Shown here one piece after another: positions 1 through 6,690 of a DNA stretch of 12,384 nucleotides (the stretch's first letter is position 1; each line of letters begins with the position of its first letter). The DNA is from JANRIC01 sp033765345. GTDB lineage: Bacteria > Bacteroidota > Bacteroidia > Cytophagales > Microscillaceae. Both the position numbers and the translations under genes were made by a program. The notes under the pieces were generated by a model. It was given only the letters and a program-made list of their open reading frames with translations, was not told the DNA's origin and ran no database searches. The stretch is taken from NCBI GenBank assembly GCA_033765345.1, contig JANRIC010000244.1, positions 1-12,384 on the forward strand, written 5' to 3'.

Positions 1-156
1 GTCAACTTTGATTTATGCAAAAGCAACGCTCCACAAGGCACGGGAAACACCCAGCAAGGTTTGGGAAACACCGATTTATGCAAAGTCAACTTTGATTTAT
101 GCAAAAGCAACGCTTCACAAGGCACGGGAAACACCCAGCAAGGTTTGGGAAACACC
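1..156. repeat. 84-base-period direct repeat, two copies
   Basis: Bases 1-72 and 85-156 are the same 72-base unit with one difference (C at 31, T at 115). They are separated by a 12-base spacer (gatttatgcaaa) that itself matches an internal piece of the unit, so this 12-mer occurs at 10-21, 73-84 and 94-105. Each unit also holds two gggaaacacc sub-repeats. The array starts at the window edge, so more copies may lie to the left. The 84-base period is a multiple of three and one plus-strand frame stays open, giving a 28-residue peptide repeat. However, no family is recognisable and there is no start before the repeats inside the window. I treat it as an intergenic tandem repeat. Confidence 0.85.
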
Positions 157-414
157 TGCGTTGTGACTGCAAACAAGGGCAAACCGCTCTTGCACGTGAC
201 TGCACGGGGAAGTCGTTTTGCCACGAAAATAGTTATTTTTACCTCAGCCTTAAAATGTCGGAGGAATCCTATTTTTTATCCACAAAATTTGCCAGGCAAG
301 CACAAATTATACTCAAACCGAAGTGATTTTAATATAAAAACAAGACCCTTACAGGGGATCTTTTAGTGCTTAAATCAAGAAAATCAGGCAAATCACTTTA
401 ATCTAGGTATAAAT
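157..414. other. Intergenic stretch downstream of menA, no gene recognised
   Basis: This stretch follows the direct repeat and precedes the end of menA. The nine-base word gtgactgca occurs at 163-171 and 196-204, suggesting the repetitive character continues to about base 205. After that the sequence becomes AT-rich and featureless. An open plus-strand frame reaches base 366 but has no recognisable domain. No RNA gene or clear terminator was seen. Confidence 0.5.
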
Positions 415-1311
415 TCACCACAAATTTCCCAAGCCAAACGTAAGTACAAAAAGTAATGTGGAGATTGCCATTTGCTTGAGGTAAGGGTCTAGCGCAGCAG
501 CTTGTTTTTTAGAAACAACTGCACGCATATTGACAATAAAAAGTGGTAAAATAAGCAAAAAAAGCCATTGTAGGGGATGTTGATAATTGATCAAAACATA
601 AAAAACAGCGCATAATAAAGCTCCTCCAAGTAAAAACCCGTGATAGACAACCGCTCTAGCTCGTCCTAATCTGACTGGAATGGATTTTTTACCTGCCAAA
701 ACATCTGATTCAATATCGCGGATATTATTGACATTAAGCACCGCAGTAGCCAGAAGCCCACAACTGGCCGCAGGCAAAGCTAAAGTCCATTCAATAAAAT
801 GCGTATGCAAATAAAATGTACCCAAAACACCCACTAGCCCAAAAAAGATAAAAACCGACAAATCTCCTAATCCAATATAACCATAAGGTTTTTTTCCGGC
901 TGTATAAGTGATTGCCGCAGCAATACTCAGCAATCCCAAAACCAAAAACACAAAAAAGCTCTGCCAGGAATTGATGGCAAGATACAAGAGCGTAATCCCT
1001 GAAAGAAATGACAAAACACTGCATACAATAATCGCCCGAAGCATTGCCTCTGCCGAAATTGCACCAGATTGTACAGCTCTTGAAGGTCCCTCCCGCTCTG
1101 CACGATCAGCCCCATGAATCGAGTCTCCATAGTCATTGGCTAGGTTGGAAAGTACTTGTAAAAAGATGGTAGTAAGGGCACAAAGTACAAATACCCACAC
1201 ATTAAACCGTTGAAAGTGAGCTGCTAAAAAACTCCCCATACCAATACTTGCCAAAGCCAGTGGCAAAGTACGCAAGCGAAATGCAGAAATCCAATCTTTG
1301 AGTTGTGCCAA
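415..1311 (-). CDS. menA: 1,4-dihydroxy-2-naphthoate polyprenyltransferase (MenA)
   Basis: This is an integral-membrane UbiA-superfamily prenyltransferase. It attaches the polyprenyl tail to 1,4-dihydroxy-2-naphthoate, the membrane step of menaquinone synthesis. The 298-residue protein is mostly hydrophobic with about eight to nine membrane segments and is full length for the family. The first Asp-rich motif is at residues about 59-71 (NDYGDSIHGAD), followed by EGPSRAVQSG. The second Asp-rich site is NNIRDIESD near residues 195-203. Both bind the Mg-diphosphate of the prenyl donor. The chosen start is TTG at 1311: an in-frame stop lies 13 codons upstream, no ATG lies between, and the protein begins as MenA proteins usually do. 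The TTG start may mean modest expression. A heptamer inverted repeat separates it from the upstream peroxidase gene. The family call is secure; exact prenyl length cannot be read. Confidence 0.94.
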   Translation of the reverse strand: MAQLKDWISAFRLRTLPLALASIGMGSFLAAHFQRFNVWVFVLCALTTIFLQVLSNLANDYGDSIHGADRAEREGPSRAVQSGAISAEAMLRAIIVCSVLSFLSGITLLYLAINSWQSFFVFLVLGLLSIAAAITYTAGKKPYGYIGLGDLSVFIFFGLVGVLGTFYLHTHFIEWTLALPAASCGLLATAVLNVNNIRDIESDVLAGKKSIPVRLGRARAVVYHGFLLGGALLCAVFYVLINYQHPLQWLFLLILPLFIVNMRAVVSKKQAAALDPYLKQMAISTLLFVLTFGLGNLW

Positions 1312-1344
1312 GATGCTTTTTTGAAATTTAAGCTTAAGTAAAAT

Positions 1345-1418
1345 TGGTTATTGGGCGTTGGCTGTTGGGTATTAGCATAAATCCCAATAGCCAACACCTA
1401 AAACCCAATAGCTGAGTT
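1345..1418. repeat. Degenerate heptamer repeats forming an inverted repeat
   Basis: Left of centre, the plus strand runs in seven-base steps related to TTGGGTA (about 1344-1371). Right of centre the same heptamers run on the opposite strand (about 1380-1414). The two halves form a hairpin: gttggctgttggg (1357-1369) pairs with cccaatagccaac (1383-1395), 13 pairs with one G-T, around a 13-base loop. It sits between the glutathione peroxidase gene and menA. It could attenuate or end transcription, although there is no clean T-run. A related heptamer run occurs at 6451-6479. Confidence 0.7.
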
Positions 1419-1419
1419 T

Positions 1420-2004
1420 CTATATTCCAATCGCCTTTAACATTTCATCGCCCATTGGGTCTACTGCCGAGCCATAGAATTTAAGTAATTCTCCGTTTTC
1501 ACTGATGAGGTATTTACAAAAATTCCAGGTGGGTGCCTGATCATTCCAGCCGTTTTGATCTTTCTGAGAAAGCCACTGATACAGTGGATGTTGGTCATTG
1601 CCTTTCACAGAGATTTTTTCAAACAGTTGGAAGCTTACGCCATAGTTTTTCTTGCAGAAAGTAGCTATTTCTTCGTGCGTTCCGGGTTCCTGACCGCCGA
1701 AATTATTGGCAGGAAAACCCAGGATCACCACTTGATCGCCGTGTTGCTCGTGAAGTGCCTGCAATTGCTCGTATTGAGGTGTGAAACCACATTTGGAGGC
1801 TACATTCACCAGTAGTACTTTTTTACCTTTGTAGCGCGCAAAATCAATTTCTTCGGAGCCATCAAGGCTTTTTAATTTAAAATCATAAAATGAAGCTGCA
1901 ATCGTAGTTGTCATCATCGCACTTTGTTCGGGTTTGGTTTTGACGGCATTCAGGCCGCAAGATGTTGATACAAAAATAAGAGCTGTAAAGATAAGTAGTC
2001 GCAT
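1420..2004 (-). CDS. Glutathione peroxidase-family thiol peroxidase, possible lipoprotein
   Basis: This is a Cys-type GPx that reduces hydrogen peroxide or organic hydroperoxides. Such bacterial forms usually use thioredoxin rather than glutathione. With the start at 2004 the protein has 194 residues. The peroxidatic Cys72 lies in ASKCGFTPQY, Gln105 in NNFGGQEPG, and Trp160-Asn161 in APTWNF, giving the full catalytic tetrad. Cys117 (ATFCKK) sits where two-Cys GPx proteins carry the resolving cysteine. A hydrophobic N-terminus ends at Cys16 (VSTSC), suggesting a lipoprotein in the envelope; the lipobox is weak because -3 is Ser. I prefer the ATG at 2004 to the ATG at 2088: the longer form would overlap the hydrolase gene and bury the signal peptide. 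It lies 55 bases downstream of the hydrolase gene, so read-through is possible. Confidence 0.93.
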   Translation of the reverse strand: MRLLIFTALIFVSTSCGLNAVKTKPEQSAMMTTTIAASFYDFKLKSLDGSEEIDFARYKGKKVLLVNVASKCGFTPQYEQLQALHEQHGDQVVILGFPANNFGGQEPGTHEEIATFCKKNYGVSFQLFEKISVKGNDQHPLYQWLSQKDQNGWNDQAPTWNFCKYLISENGELLKFYGSAVDPMGDEMLKAIGI

Positions 2005-2059
2005 GTAAATGTAAATTAGATTTGATTCTATCATAAAACCTCTCAGCCCAAGAAAGGTT

Positions 2060-3283
2060 TTATTGGCGCAAAGGTTCAAAAAAATCAAGTACTCCTACTA
2101 CAAAATCATCCAGGGAAGTCTCGTGGTCTCCCCCCTCGATGGGTGATAAAGTCACTTGGGTAGCTCCTCGGCCAGTCATAGCATCTAGGGCATTTTGCGA
2201 ATTAAAAAAAGGCACAAAGTCATCTTCTGTCCCGTGGAACAATCGGATGGGTGCGTTGGGCAGCCAGTCGTGTAGATCGTTATTGGCAAAGGTATTGATC
2301 AAGGCGGTATCGGATCGGTTTATTAAAACATTTCGTAATTCCTGAGTAAAAAGATTTTGGGGGTTGTAGTCGATATTATCTGTAAAAACCCCTTGTGTGG
2401 CTACATTCGTGGCATAAGGTTCATTCAAATAAAAGCCCCAGGGGCGGTTCAGCCCATAGACCCAGTTGTAAGTTTCTAAAACCCAAAGATAAGAATTCAA
2501 AAAAAACAAATTTTCATCGGCGGCTGCGATGTATTCAGCGAAGGCTGTTTTGTGATAAGCTCCTGCTCCGGGAGCACTGGCAGTCACTACAAATTCGGCG
2601 GCAAACTGCTGCTCGATGTACTGATGCAAAGCCATCGTGGCATAACCTCCCTCAGAATAACCAGTCAGAAAAAGCTGTCCATTAAGTGTAATATTCAGGC
2701 TTCCGCAAAGCTCTCTGGCTGCCCTCAACAAATCCAGGCAAGAGCTTCCCAGCGAAGCGGCGTGTTCGTAAGGGTGAGGAAAGGTTTTGGAAGCCCCATA
2801 ACCGATGTAATCCGGCACAACGGTTACATAATTTAAGGAGCTGATAAAAGGTCCGAAAATAGTTCCTTCTGTAGAGCGGTTGTAGTTGGAGGGTGCATCC
2901 ACTTCACTGGTAATCGTGCCGTGCTGTACGCTGATGAGCGGTAGTGCACCCTCAATTTCAAAAGGTACGATTACCAAACCGGATGCTTCTATGGAAGCTC
3001 CGTCTACGTTTTTGGTTTTGTACACGACTCGATACACTTTAACTCCCATTTGAGAAAAAAGAGTAAGTATTGTAGGGTCAAAAGCAGAAGATTGGCGGGT
3101 TTTGAGGTAATTATCCAGATCATTTTTAGAGGAATACTGAGCGATTCGTTCTGCTGTTTTGAGGAATTGCCCTTCGGGGATGGGGGTTTCTTTGTCCTGG
3201 CTACAGGCACTAAGCAGGATCAACAACCCAAGCCCATAAAATCTGCTTTTCTGAAAAAATTGTAGGAATAGTTTGTGTTTCAT
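2060..3283 (-). CDS. Secreted alpha/beta-hydrolase lipoprotein (esterase/lipase-like)
   Basis: This is a 407-residue lipoprotein. A basic start and hydrophobic stretch end in LLILLSAC with lipid-modified Cys27, followed by SQDKE, so it should be anchored in the envelope. The alpha/beta-hydrolase fold is clear: HG of the oxyanion region at 121-122, nucleophile Ser210 in GYSEGG, acid Asp354 in HGTEDDFVP, and His387 in GGDHE. The triad is therefore complete and correctly ordered. A region of about 120 residues between nucleophile and acid, rich in Tyr, Trp and Asn, would form the lid. Overall pattern and length resemble secretory lipases and prolyl-oligopeptidase-like esterases, but the substrate cannot be read from sequence. 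It probably has its own promoter just upstream (3303-3333) and may be cotranscribed with the peroxidase gene. Confidence 0.88.
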   Translation of the reverse strand: MKHKLFLQFFQKSRFYGLGLLILLSACSQDKETPIPEGQFLKTAERIAQYSSKNDLDNYLKTRQSSAFDPTILTLFSQMGVKVYRVVYKTKNVDGASIEASGLVIVPFEIEGALPLISVQHGTITSEVDAPSNYNRSTEGTIFGPFISSLNYVTVVPDYIGYGASKTFPHPYEHAASLGSSCLDLLRAARELCGSLNITLNGQLFLTGYSEGGYATMALHQYIEQQFAAEFVVTASAPGAGAYHKTAFAEYIAAADENLFFLNSYLWVLETYNWVYGLNRPWGFYLNEPYATNVATQGVFTDNIDYNPQNLFTQELRNVLINRSDTALINTFANNDLHDWLPNAPIRLFHGTEDDFVPFFNSQNALDAMTGRGATQVTLSPIEGGDHETSLDDFVVGVLDFFEPLRQ

Positions 3284-3302
3284 GGTGTATTTAAAATATT
3301 TT

Positions 3303-3333
3303 TAGATGTATAAGCATTAAACCTTTATTCAAA
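3303..3333 (-). promoter_or_regulatory. Candidate Bacteroidota-type promoter for the hydrolase gene
   Basis: Read on the minus strand, TTTG (3333-3330) is followed after exactly 19 bases by TACATCTA (3310-3303). The Bacteroidota consensus is TTTG, about 19-20 bases, TAnnTTTG. The -33 element and the TA of the -7 element match, but the -7 tail matches only in part. It lies 20 bases before the ATG at 3283. Confidence 0.35.
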
Positions 3334-3352
3334 AAAACGGGTTTCCTTGTTT

Positions 3353-4270
3353 TTATAAAATCTTAAATTCAATTCTGCGATTTTGTGCCCGGCTGGCTTC
3401 GTCGGTATTGGGTACTTTGGGTTTTTGATCGCCATAACCCTTGTATTCAAGGCGGTTGGCAGCAATGCCTTGAAGAATCAAATAATCATATACTGCTTTG
3501 GCTCTTTGCTCAGAGACAAAAAGATTTGTATGCTTATCTCCGGTGTCATCGCTGTGTCCGGAGATCTCGCCGCGAACCTGCGGGTGATCTTTGAGGTATT
3601 GAGCCAGGCGGTTAAGTTCCTGTTTGGAAGCTTCATTTAAAATACTTTGCCCAGCTGCAAAAGTGACTTCCTGTAATACAAAAGTACTTCCTTTTTTTTC
3701 CTGATTTTTGGCAAAATATTCTTTGATTTCGTGCCAATCTGTTTTGAATTTTGTTTTAAGGGGTTGCCAATAATAAATAATCACAGCCGCCACAATCGTC
3801 AGAATACCTAATCGTATGCCTCTGAAAAAGAGGGCTGTTTTTTGATCCTTCAAAGCGTTTTTAAGTTCTGTAACAATCTTGGGGGCTTGCTGATGCTTCG
3901 GATCTACTTCCAGGCAATCTTCTGCATAACGGATGGCCTCGTGTGCGTTTTTCATCCATTTGCGGGCTTCATATCTTTGCTGATACGTAAGTGCCAGTTG
4001 GCACAATAAATCTGCGTGGTGCGGATTAATTTTGTGGGCTTCTTCAAATTCTTCAAGGGCATCCTTCCAGTTTTTATGCTCAAGGTAAGATTTGCCTCTT
4101 TGCAAATAAGCCTGAAAAGCCTTTTGTACTTCTTTCCATTCTTCTTCACTCATGCCCGATTCTAGGGCGATTTTCTTAAGCTCTTCGGTGCTGAGTTGGG
4201 AGCTTTTGCGTTTGCTTTGCACTTCCCAGGCTTTTTCAAAATAATTTTTCCAGTTTTGTTGTTGTGGCAT
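3353..4270 (-). CDS. Inner-membrane TPR protein with periplasmic OmpA-like domain
   Basis: The 305-residue protein has three parts. Residues 1-140 are soluble and helical: an N-terminal helix pair (MSEEEWKEV near 40-48) and TPR-like repeats around 52-86 (YLEHKNWKDALEEFEEAHKI) and 87-125. Residues 148-168 form a single membrane segment preceded by Arg and Lys. Residues 197-305 are an OmpA C-terminal, peptidoglycan-binding domain with GHSDDTG at 238-244 and NRRIEF at 297-302. There is no cleaved signal peptide, so the TPR part should face the cytoplasm and the OmpA part should grip the cell wall. OmpA domains more often follow a signal peptide or barrel. This layout suggests a link between the cell wall and a cytoplasmic partner bound by the TPRs. 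The role is unknown. Confidence 0.85.
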   Translation of the reverse strand: MPQQQNWKNYFEKAWEVQSKRKSSQLSTEELKKIALESGMSEEEWKEVQKAFQAYLQRGKSYLEHKNWKDALEEFEEAHKINPHHADLLCQLALTYQQRYEARKWMKNAHEAIRYAEDCLEVDPKHQQAPKIVTELKNALKDQKTALFFRGIRLGILTIVAAVIIYYWQPLKTKFKTDWHEIKEYFAKNQEKKGSTFVLQEVTFAAGQSILNEASKQELNRLAQYLKDHPQVRGEISGHSDDTGDKHTNLFVSEQRAKAVYDYLILQGIAANRLEYKGYGDQKPKVPNTDEASRAQNRRIEFKIL

Positions 4271-4381
4271 AAGATTTTGTCAATAGGTTTTTTGGGAAAA
4301 TATACGAGATTTTGAGGAGTTATAGGGTGATTTATTGGATTATTCTGAATCTTAAGATGGATTTCCGCCTTATAATCTTTT

Positions 4382-6289
4382 TTACTTGAGCCCTATCCTA
4401 CCGTCCTGCAAATGGATCAGTTCGCTGACTTCTACCATTTTTTGAATTACGTTGAGGGCTTCCTGTTCATTTTTCGGGTTGAGCTTTGCCATAAGTTGTC
4501 GGATGACGAGCGGTCCGTTTTTTAAGATTTCCCGGATTTTTAGGGCAAACCGATCATAGTTATTTGCGGGTTTTTCTTGTTTTTTACGCTCTAGGCAAAT
4601 ATCGCAGACTTCACAAGGCTGATAGGAAATTTCACCAAAATACTCTAGAAGGATTTGTGTACGGCAGCGGTGGCGGTGATTGGCATAATTTGCCACAGCT
4701 TTGATCTTGTCCAGGTCTCTTTTTTTGCGTTCTTCTATGCGTTGCATGTTGAGTGGCAGTCTTTTGGCATCATAGCGAGGAGTTAGAAAAATAACCTGGG
4801 GGTTTTGGTTCTGCTGTTCGTATACGATTATATTTAATTCATTCAAACGAATCAGTTGCTTAATAATCTTTTCAGTAGTAGATTTTAGATACTGGGCGAT
4901 GGTAGTTTCGGAGATAGAAAAAAAGCTGGATTGCATTTGCCCTCCTCTGAGGCGTGAGAGCAAGGTAATGATTGGTTCGGCGCCTGGGTTTTTGAGTTGA
5001 AATTCGTACAATTCCTTAAAATCGAGGCTAAACATCACCTGGGAGGGGTTGTAATAGGCTTCATTTAGTTGTATAAACCCTTCTTCTTCCAGCTTTTTGA
5101 GGGCGTGATAAGTCTCCACACCTTTTAGATTGAATCTTTGCTGAAAGTCATTCAAATGAAAATCATAGCTTAACAATTCTCCGGCATTTACGGCCAGGTT
5201 GTAATAATTGGCCAAAGCTTGGTAGACATTTCGGATATAGGCTTCTTCGGGATAAGCAATCAAAACCCGCCTTTCCAGTTCTTCTATGTCGTTGATATGA
5301 TAGAGTAAAACGGCATAAGCTTTTTTTTCGTCCCGTCCGGCTCGCCCGGCTTCCTGATAGTAAGCTTCTAGGCTATCCGGCAGGTCCATGTGTACTACTA
5401 TCCACACATCGGGCTTGTCGATGCCCATTCCAAAGGCATTGGTAGCGACGATGATTCGGATTTTGTTTTCAATCCAGGCATCCTGTTTGTTGTTTCTGAC
5501 TTCATTCGAGAGTCCTGCGTGGTAATAATCCGCACTAATTTGGTTTTTTTGGAGCATTTCTGCGATTTGTCGGGTACGTTTGCGGTTTCGTACGTATACC
5601 ACGCCTGTGCCTGGTACTTTTTTTAGAATGTGGAGCAGCTTTCGGTCTTTGTCTTCTTCTTCAAAGCAGGAATAGGAAAGATTGGCTCTGGCAAAGCTTT
5701 TCTGAAAAAGCTTTGCGGACTCCCGAAATTGAAGTTTTTCCTGAATATCCTTTTGTACGATTGGAGTAGCGGTGGCCGTCAGGGCTATGATGGCTACATT
5801 GGGGGGGATCATCGCTCTGAAATGAGCAATTTCAGCATAAGAAGGTCGAAAATCATTGCCCCATTGCGAGATACAATGTGCTTCGTCGATGGCCAAAAGA
5901 GTGATTTTCATAGATTTGACTCTTTCTTGAAAGATTTCGCTTTTTAATCGCTCTGGTGAGACATAAAGCAGTTTGATTTTGGCATCGATGCAGTCGTTCA
6001 GGTGCTTGTCAATCAGGCGTTTATCCATTCCTGAATAGATAGCGGCTGCGTTAATTCCCCTTTTTTGTAATTGCTCTACCTGGTCTTTCATCAAGGCGAT
6101 CAAGGGCGATACCACTATACAAAGCCCTTCTAGTGCCAGGGCAGGCACCTGAAAACAAATAGATTTACCACCGCCTGTGGGTAGCAAAGCCAGGGTATCG
6201 TTGCCGTCAAGTACGGACTCAATGATCTCACGTTGTAAGGGGCGAAAGTCATCGTACCCCCAATATTTTTTTAATATTTCAAGAATCAT
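4382..6289 (-). CDS. RecQ-family ATP-dependent DNA helicase (short paralogue)
   Basis: This is a 635-residue superfamily 2 helicase that unwinds DNA 3' to 5' during recombination repair and fork restart. Visible motifs are FRPLQ (15-19, motif 0), PTGGGKS with Lys42, DEAH at 135-138, TATATP at 171-176, GMGIDKPDV at 287-295 and QEAGRAGRD at 312-320. The RecQ zinc site is Cys542, Cys559, Cys562 and Cys565, with the same 16-2-2 spacing as in E. coli RecQ. The C-terminal tail of about 65 residues has a helix-rich winged-helix look, but no clear HRDC domain is seen. In the aromatic-rich loop the usual WGHDFRP reads WGNDFRP (Asn145). Many Bacteroidota carry a second, shorter RecQ that deviates here, so I leave the symbol blank instead of naming it recQ. 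No upstream partner gene is adjacent. Confidence 0.95.
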   Translation of the reverse strand: MILEILKKYWGYDDFRPLQREIIESVLDGNDTLALLPTGGGKSICFQVPALALEGLCIVVSPLIALMKDQVEQLQKRGINAAAIYSGMDKRLIDKHLNDCIDAKIKLLYVSPERLKSEIFQERVKSMKITLLAIDEAHCISQWGNDFRPSYAEIAHFRAMIPPNVAIIALTATATPIVQKDIQEKLQFRESAKLFQKSFARANLSYSCFEEEDKDRKLLHILKKVPGTGVVYVRNRKRTRQIAEMLQKNQISADYYHAGLSNEVRNNKQDAWIENKIRIIVATNAFGMGIDKPDVWIVVHMDLPDSLEAYYQEAGRAGRDEKKAYAVLLYHINDIEELERRVLIAYPEEAYIRNVYQALANYYNLAVNAGELLSYDFHLNDFQQRFNLKGVETYHALKKLEEEGFIQLNEAYYNPSQVMFSLDFKELYEFQLKNPGAEPIITLLSRLRGGQMQSSFFSISETTIAQYLKSTTEKIIKQLIRLNELNIIVYEQQNQNPQVIFLTPRYDAKRLPLNMQRIEERKKRDLDKIKAVANYANHRHRCRTQILLEYFGEISYQPCEVCDICLERKKQEKPANNYDRFALKIREILKNGPLVIRQLMAKLNPKNEQEALNVIQKMVEVSELIHLQDGRIGLK

Positions 6290-6361
6290 AGGTCTTTTAT
6301 AATTTACAATACAAGTCCCCTTCGGGGCAAGTTTTCAAGGATTGATAAAATCTTTGTTTGC

Positions 6362-6436
6362 AAACCATTTTATTTTGAGTATAAATGGTTTTTGGACTTG
6401 GTTTTTGCTTTGCAAGCCAAGAAAATTTGTCCAAAA
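6362..6436. repeat. Two adjacent inverted repeats (possible cruciform or terminator)
   Basis: The first hairpin has 9 perfect pairs (6362-6370 with 6383-6391) around a 12-base loop and is followed by a T-run. The second has 8 perfect outer pairs (6390-6397 with 6429-6436), and TTGG/CCAA (6398-6401 with 6417-6420) plus TTGC/GCAA inside. No gene ends just upstream on either strand, so a terminator role is unexplained. A structured leader, protein-binding site or mobile-element remnant are alternatives. Confidence 0.5.
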
Positions 6437-6450
6437 TCAACCAATTATAC

Positions 6451-6500
6451 AGTCCAATGGTCAATACTTAATACCCAATTCCTGCAAATCTTTGTTGGGT
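6451..6500. repeat. Second degenerate heptamer repeat patch
   Basis: Read on the minus strand from 6479 to 6452, four consecutive seven-base steps resemble TTGGGTA (TTGGGTA, TTAAGTA, TTGACCA, TTGGACT). A plus-strand TTGGGTT follows at 6494-6500, so the patch also has inverted halves (ACCCAA at 6474-6479 against TTGGGT). It is the same kind of sequence as at 1345-1418, again in an intergenic gap. Confidence 0.5.
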
Positions 6501-6690
6501 TCTAAGATAGGTAATTTTAGGAAAATCTGGGAAGGAATACTTTTTGCAGAGGTAGAAATGGCTATAAAAAAAATTGACATGCAAATTTATACAGAGAAAA
6601 TCAATGTTTTTAAAGTATTTATTATATTATTCGCATTTTTGTTTATAAAAATCCTTATTTTAGTTGAAATTAATTCAAACCCGATCAAGG

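Larger units (their letters stand above)
6290..6690. other. AT-rich intergenic region with several inverted repeats
   Basis: This 401-base gap separates the divergent recQ-like and LysM genes and should hold both promoters; neither shows a clear TTTG/TAnnTTTG pair. It contains a small GC hairpin CCCCTTCGGGG (6317-6327) close to the helicase start. There is also a 9-base perfect inverted repeat aaaccattt/aaatggttt (6362-6370 and 6383-6391) and a nested structure with ttttggac/gtccaaaa arms (6390-6397 and 6429-6436). A short heptamer run lies at 6451-6479. A frame encoding a hydrophobic peptide (6558-6716) is discussed as a finding. Confidence 0.6.

Noticed and set aside
1..156. CRISPR array
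   Set aside because: The repeated unit is 72 bases with a spacer that is itself a piece of the repeat; there are no unique spacers and no cas genes.
61..366. Plus-strand frame through the direct repeat and beyond
   Set aside because: It is open because the repeat period is a multiple of three and has no stop; no domain, no start before the repeats in the window, and the second half looks non-coding. Kept as a caveat under the repeat.
2395..2836. Overlapping plus-strand frames opposite the hydrolase gene
   Set aside because: They are antisense to a strongly supported gene with a full catalytic triad and have unlike-protein composition.
4349..4358. Ten-base palindrome atcttaagat between the TPR/OmpA and helicase genes
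   Set aside because: It is short and AT-rich with no supporting context; likely chance.
6317..6327. CCCCTTCGGGG hairpin just upstream of the helicase start
   Set aside because: A 4-base stem with a 3-base loop is too small for a terminator or riboswitch call; mentioned only in the gap description.
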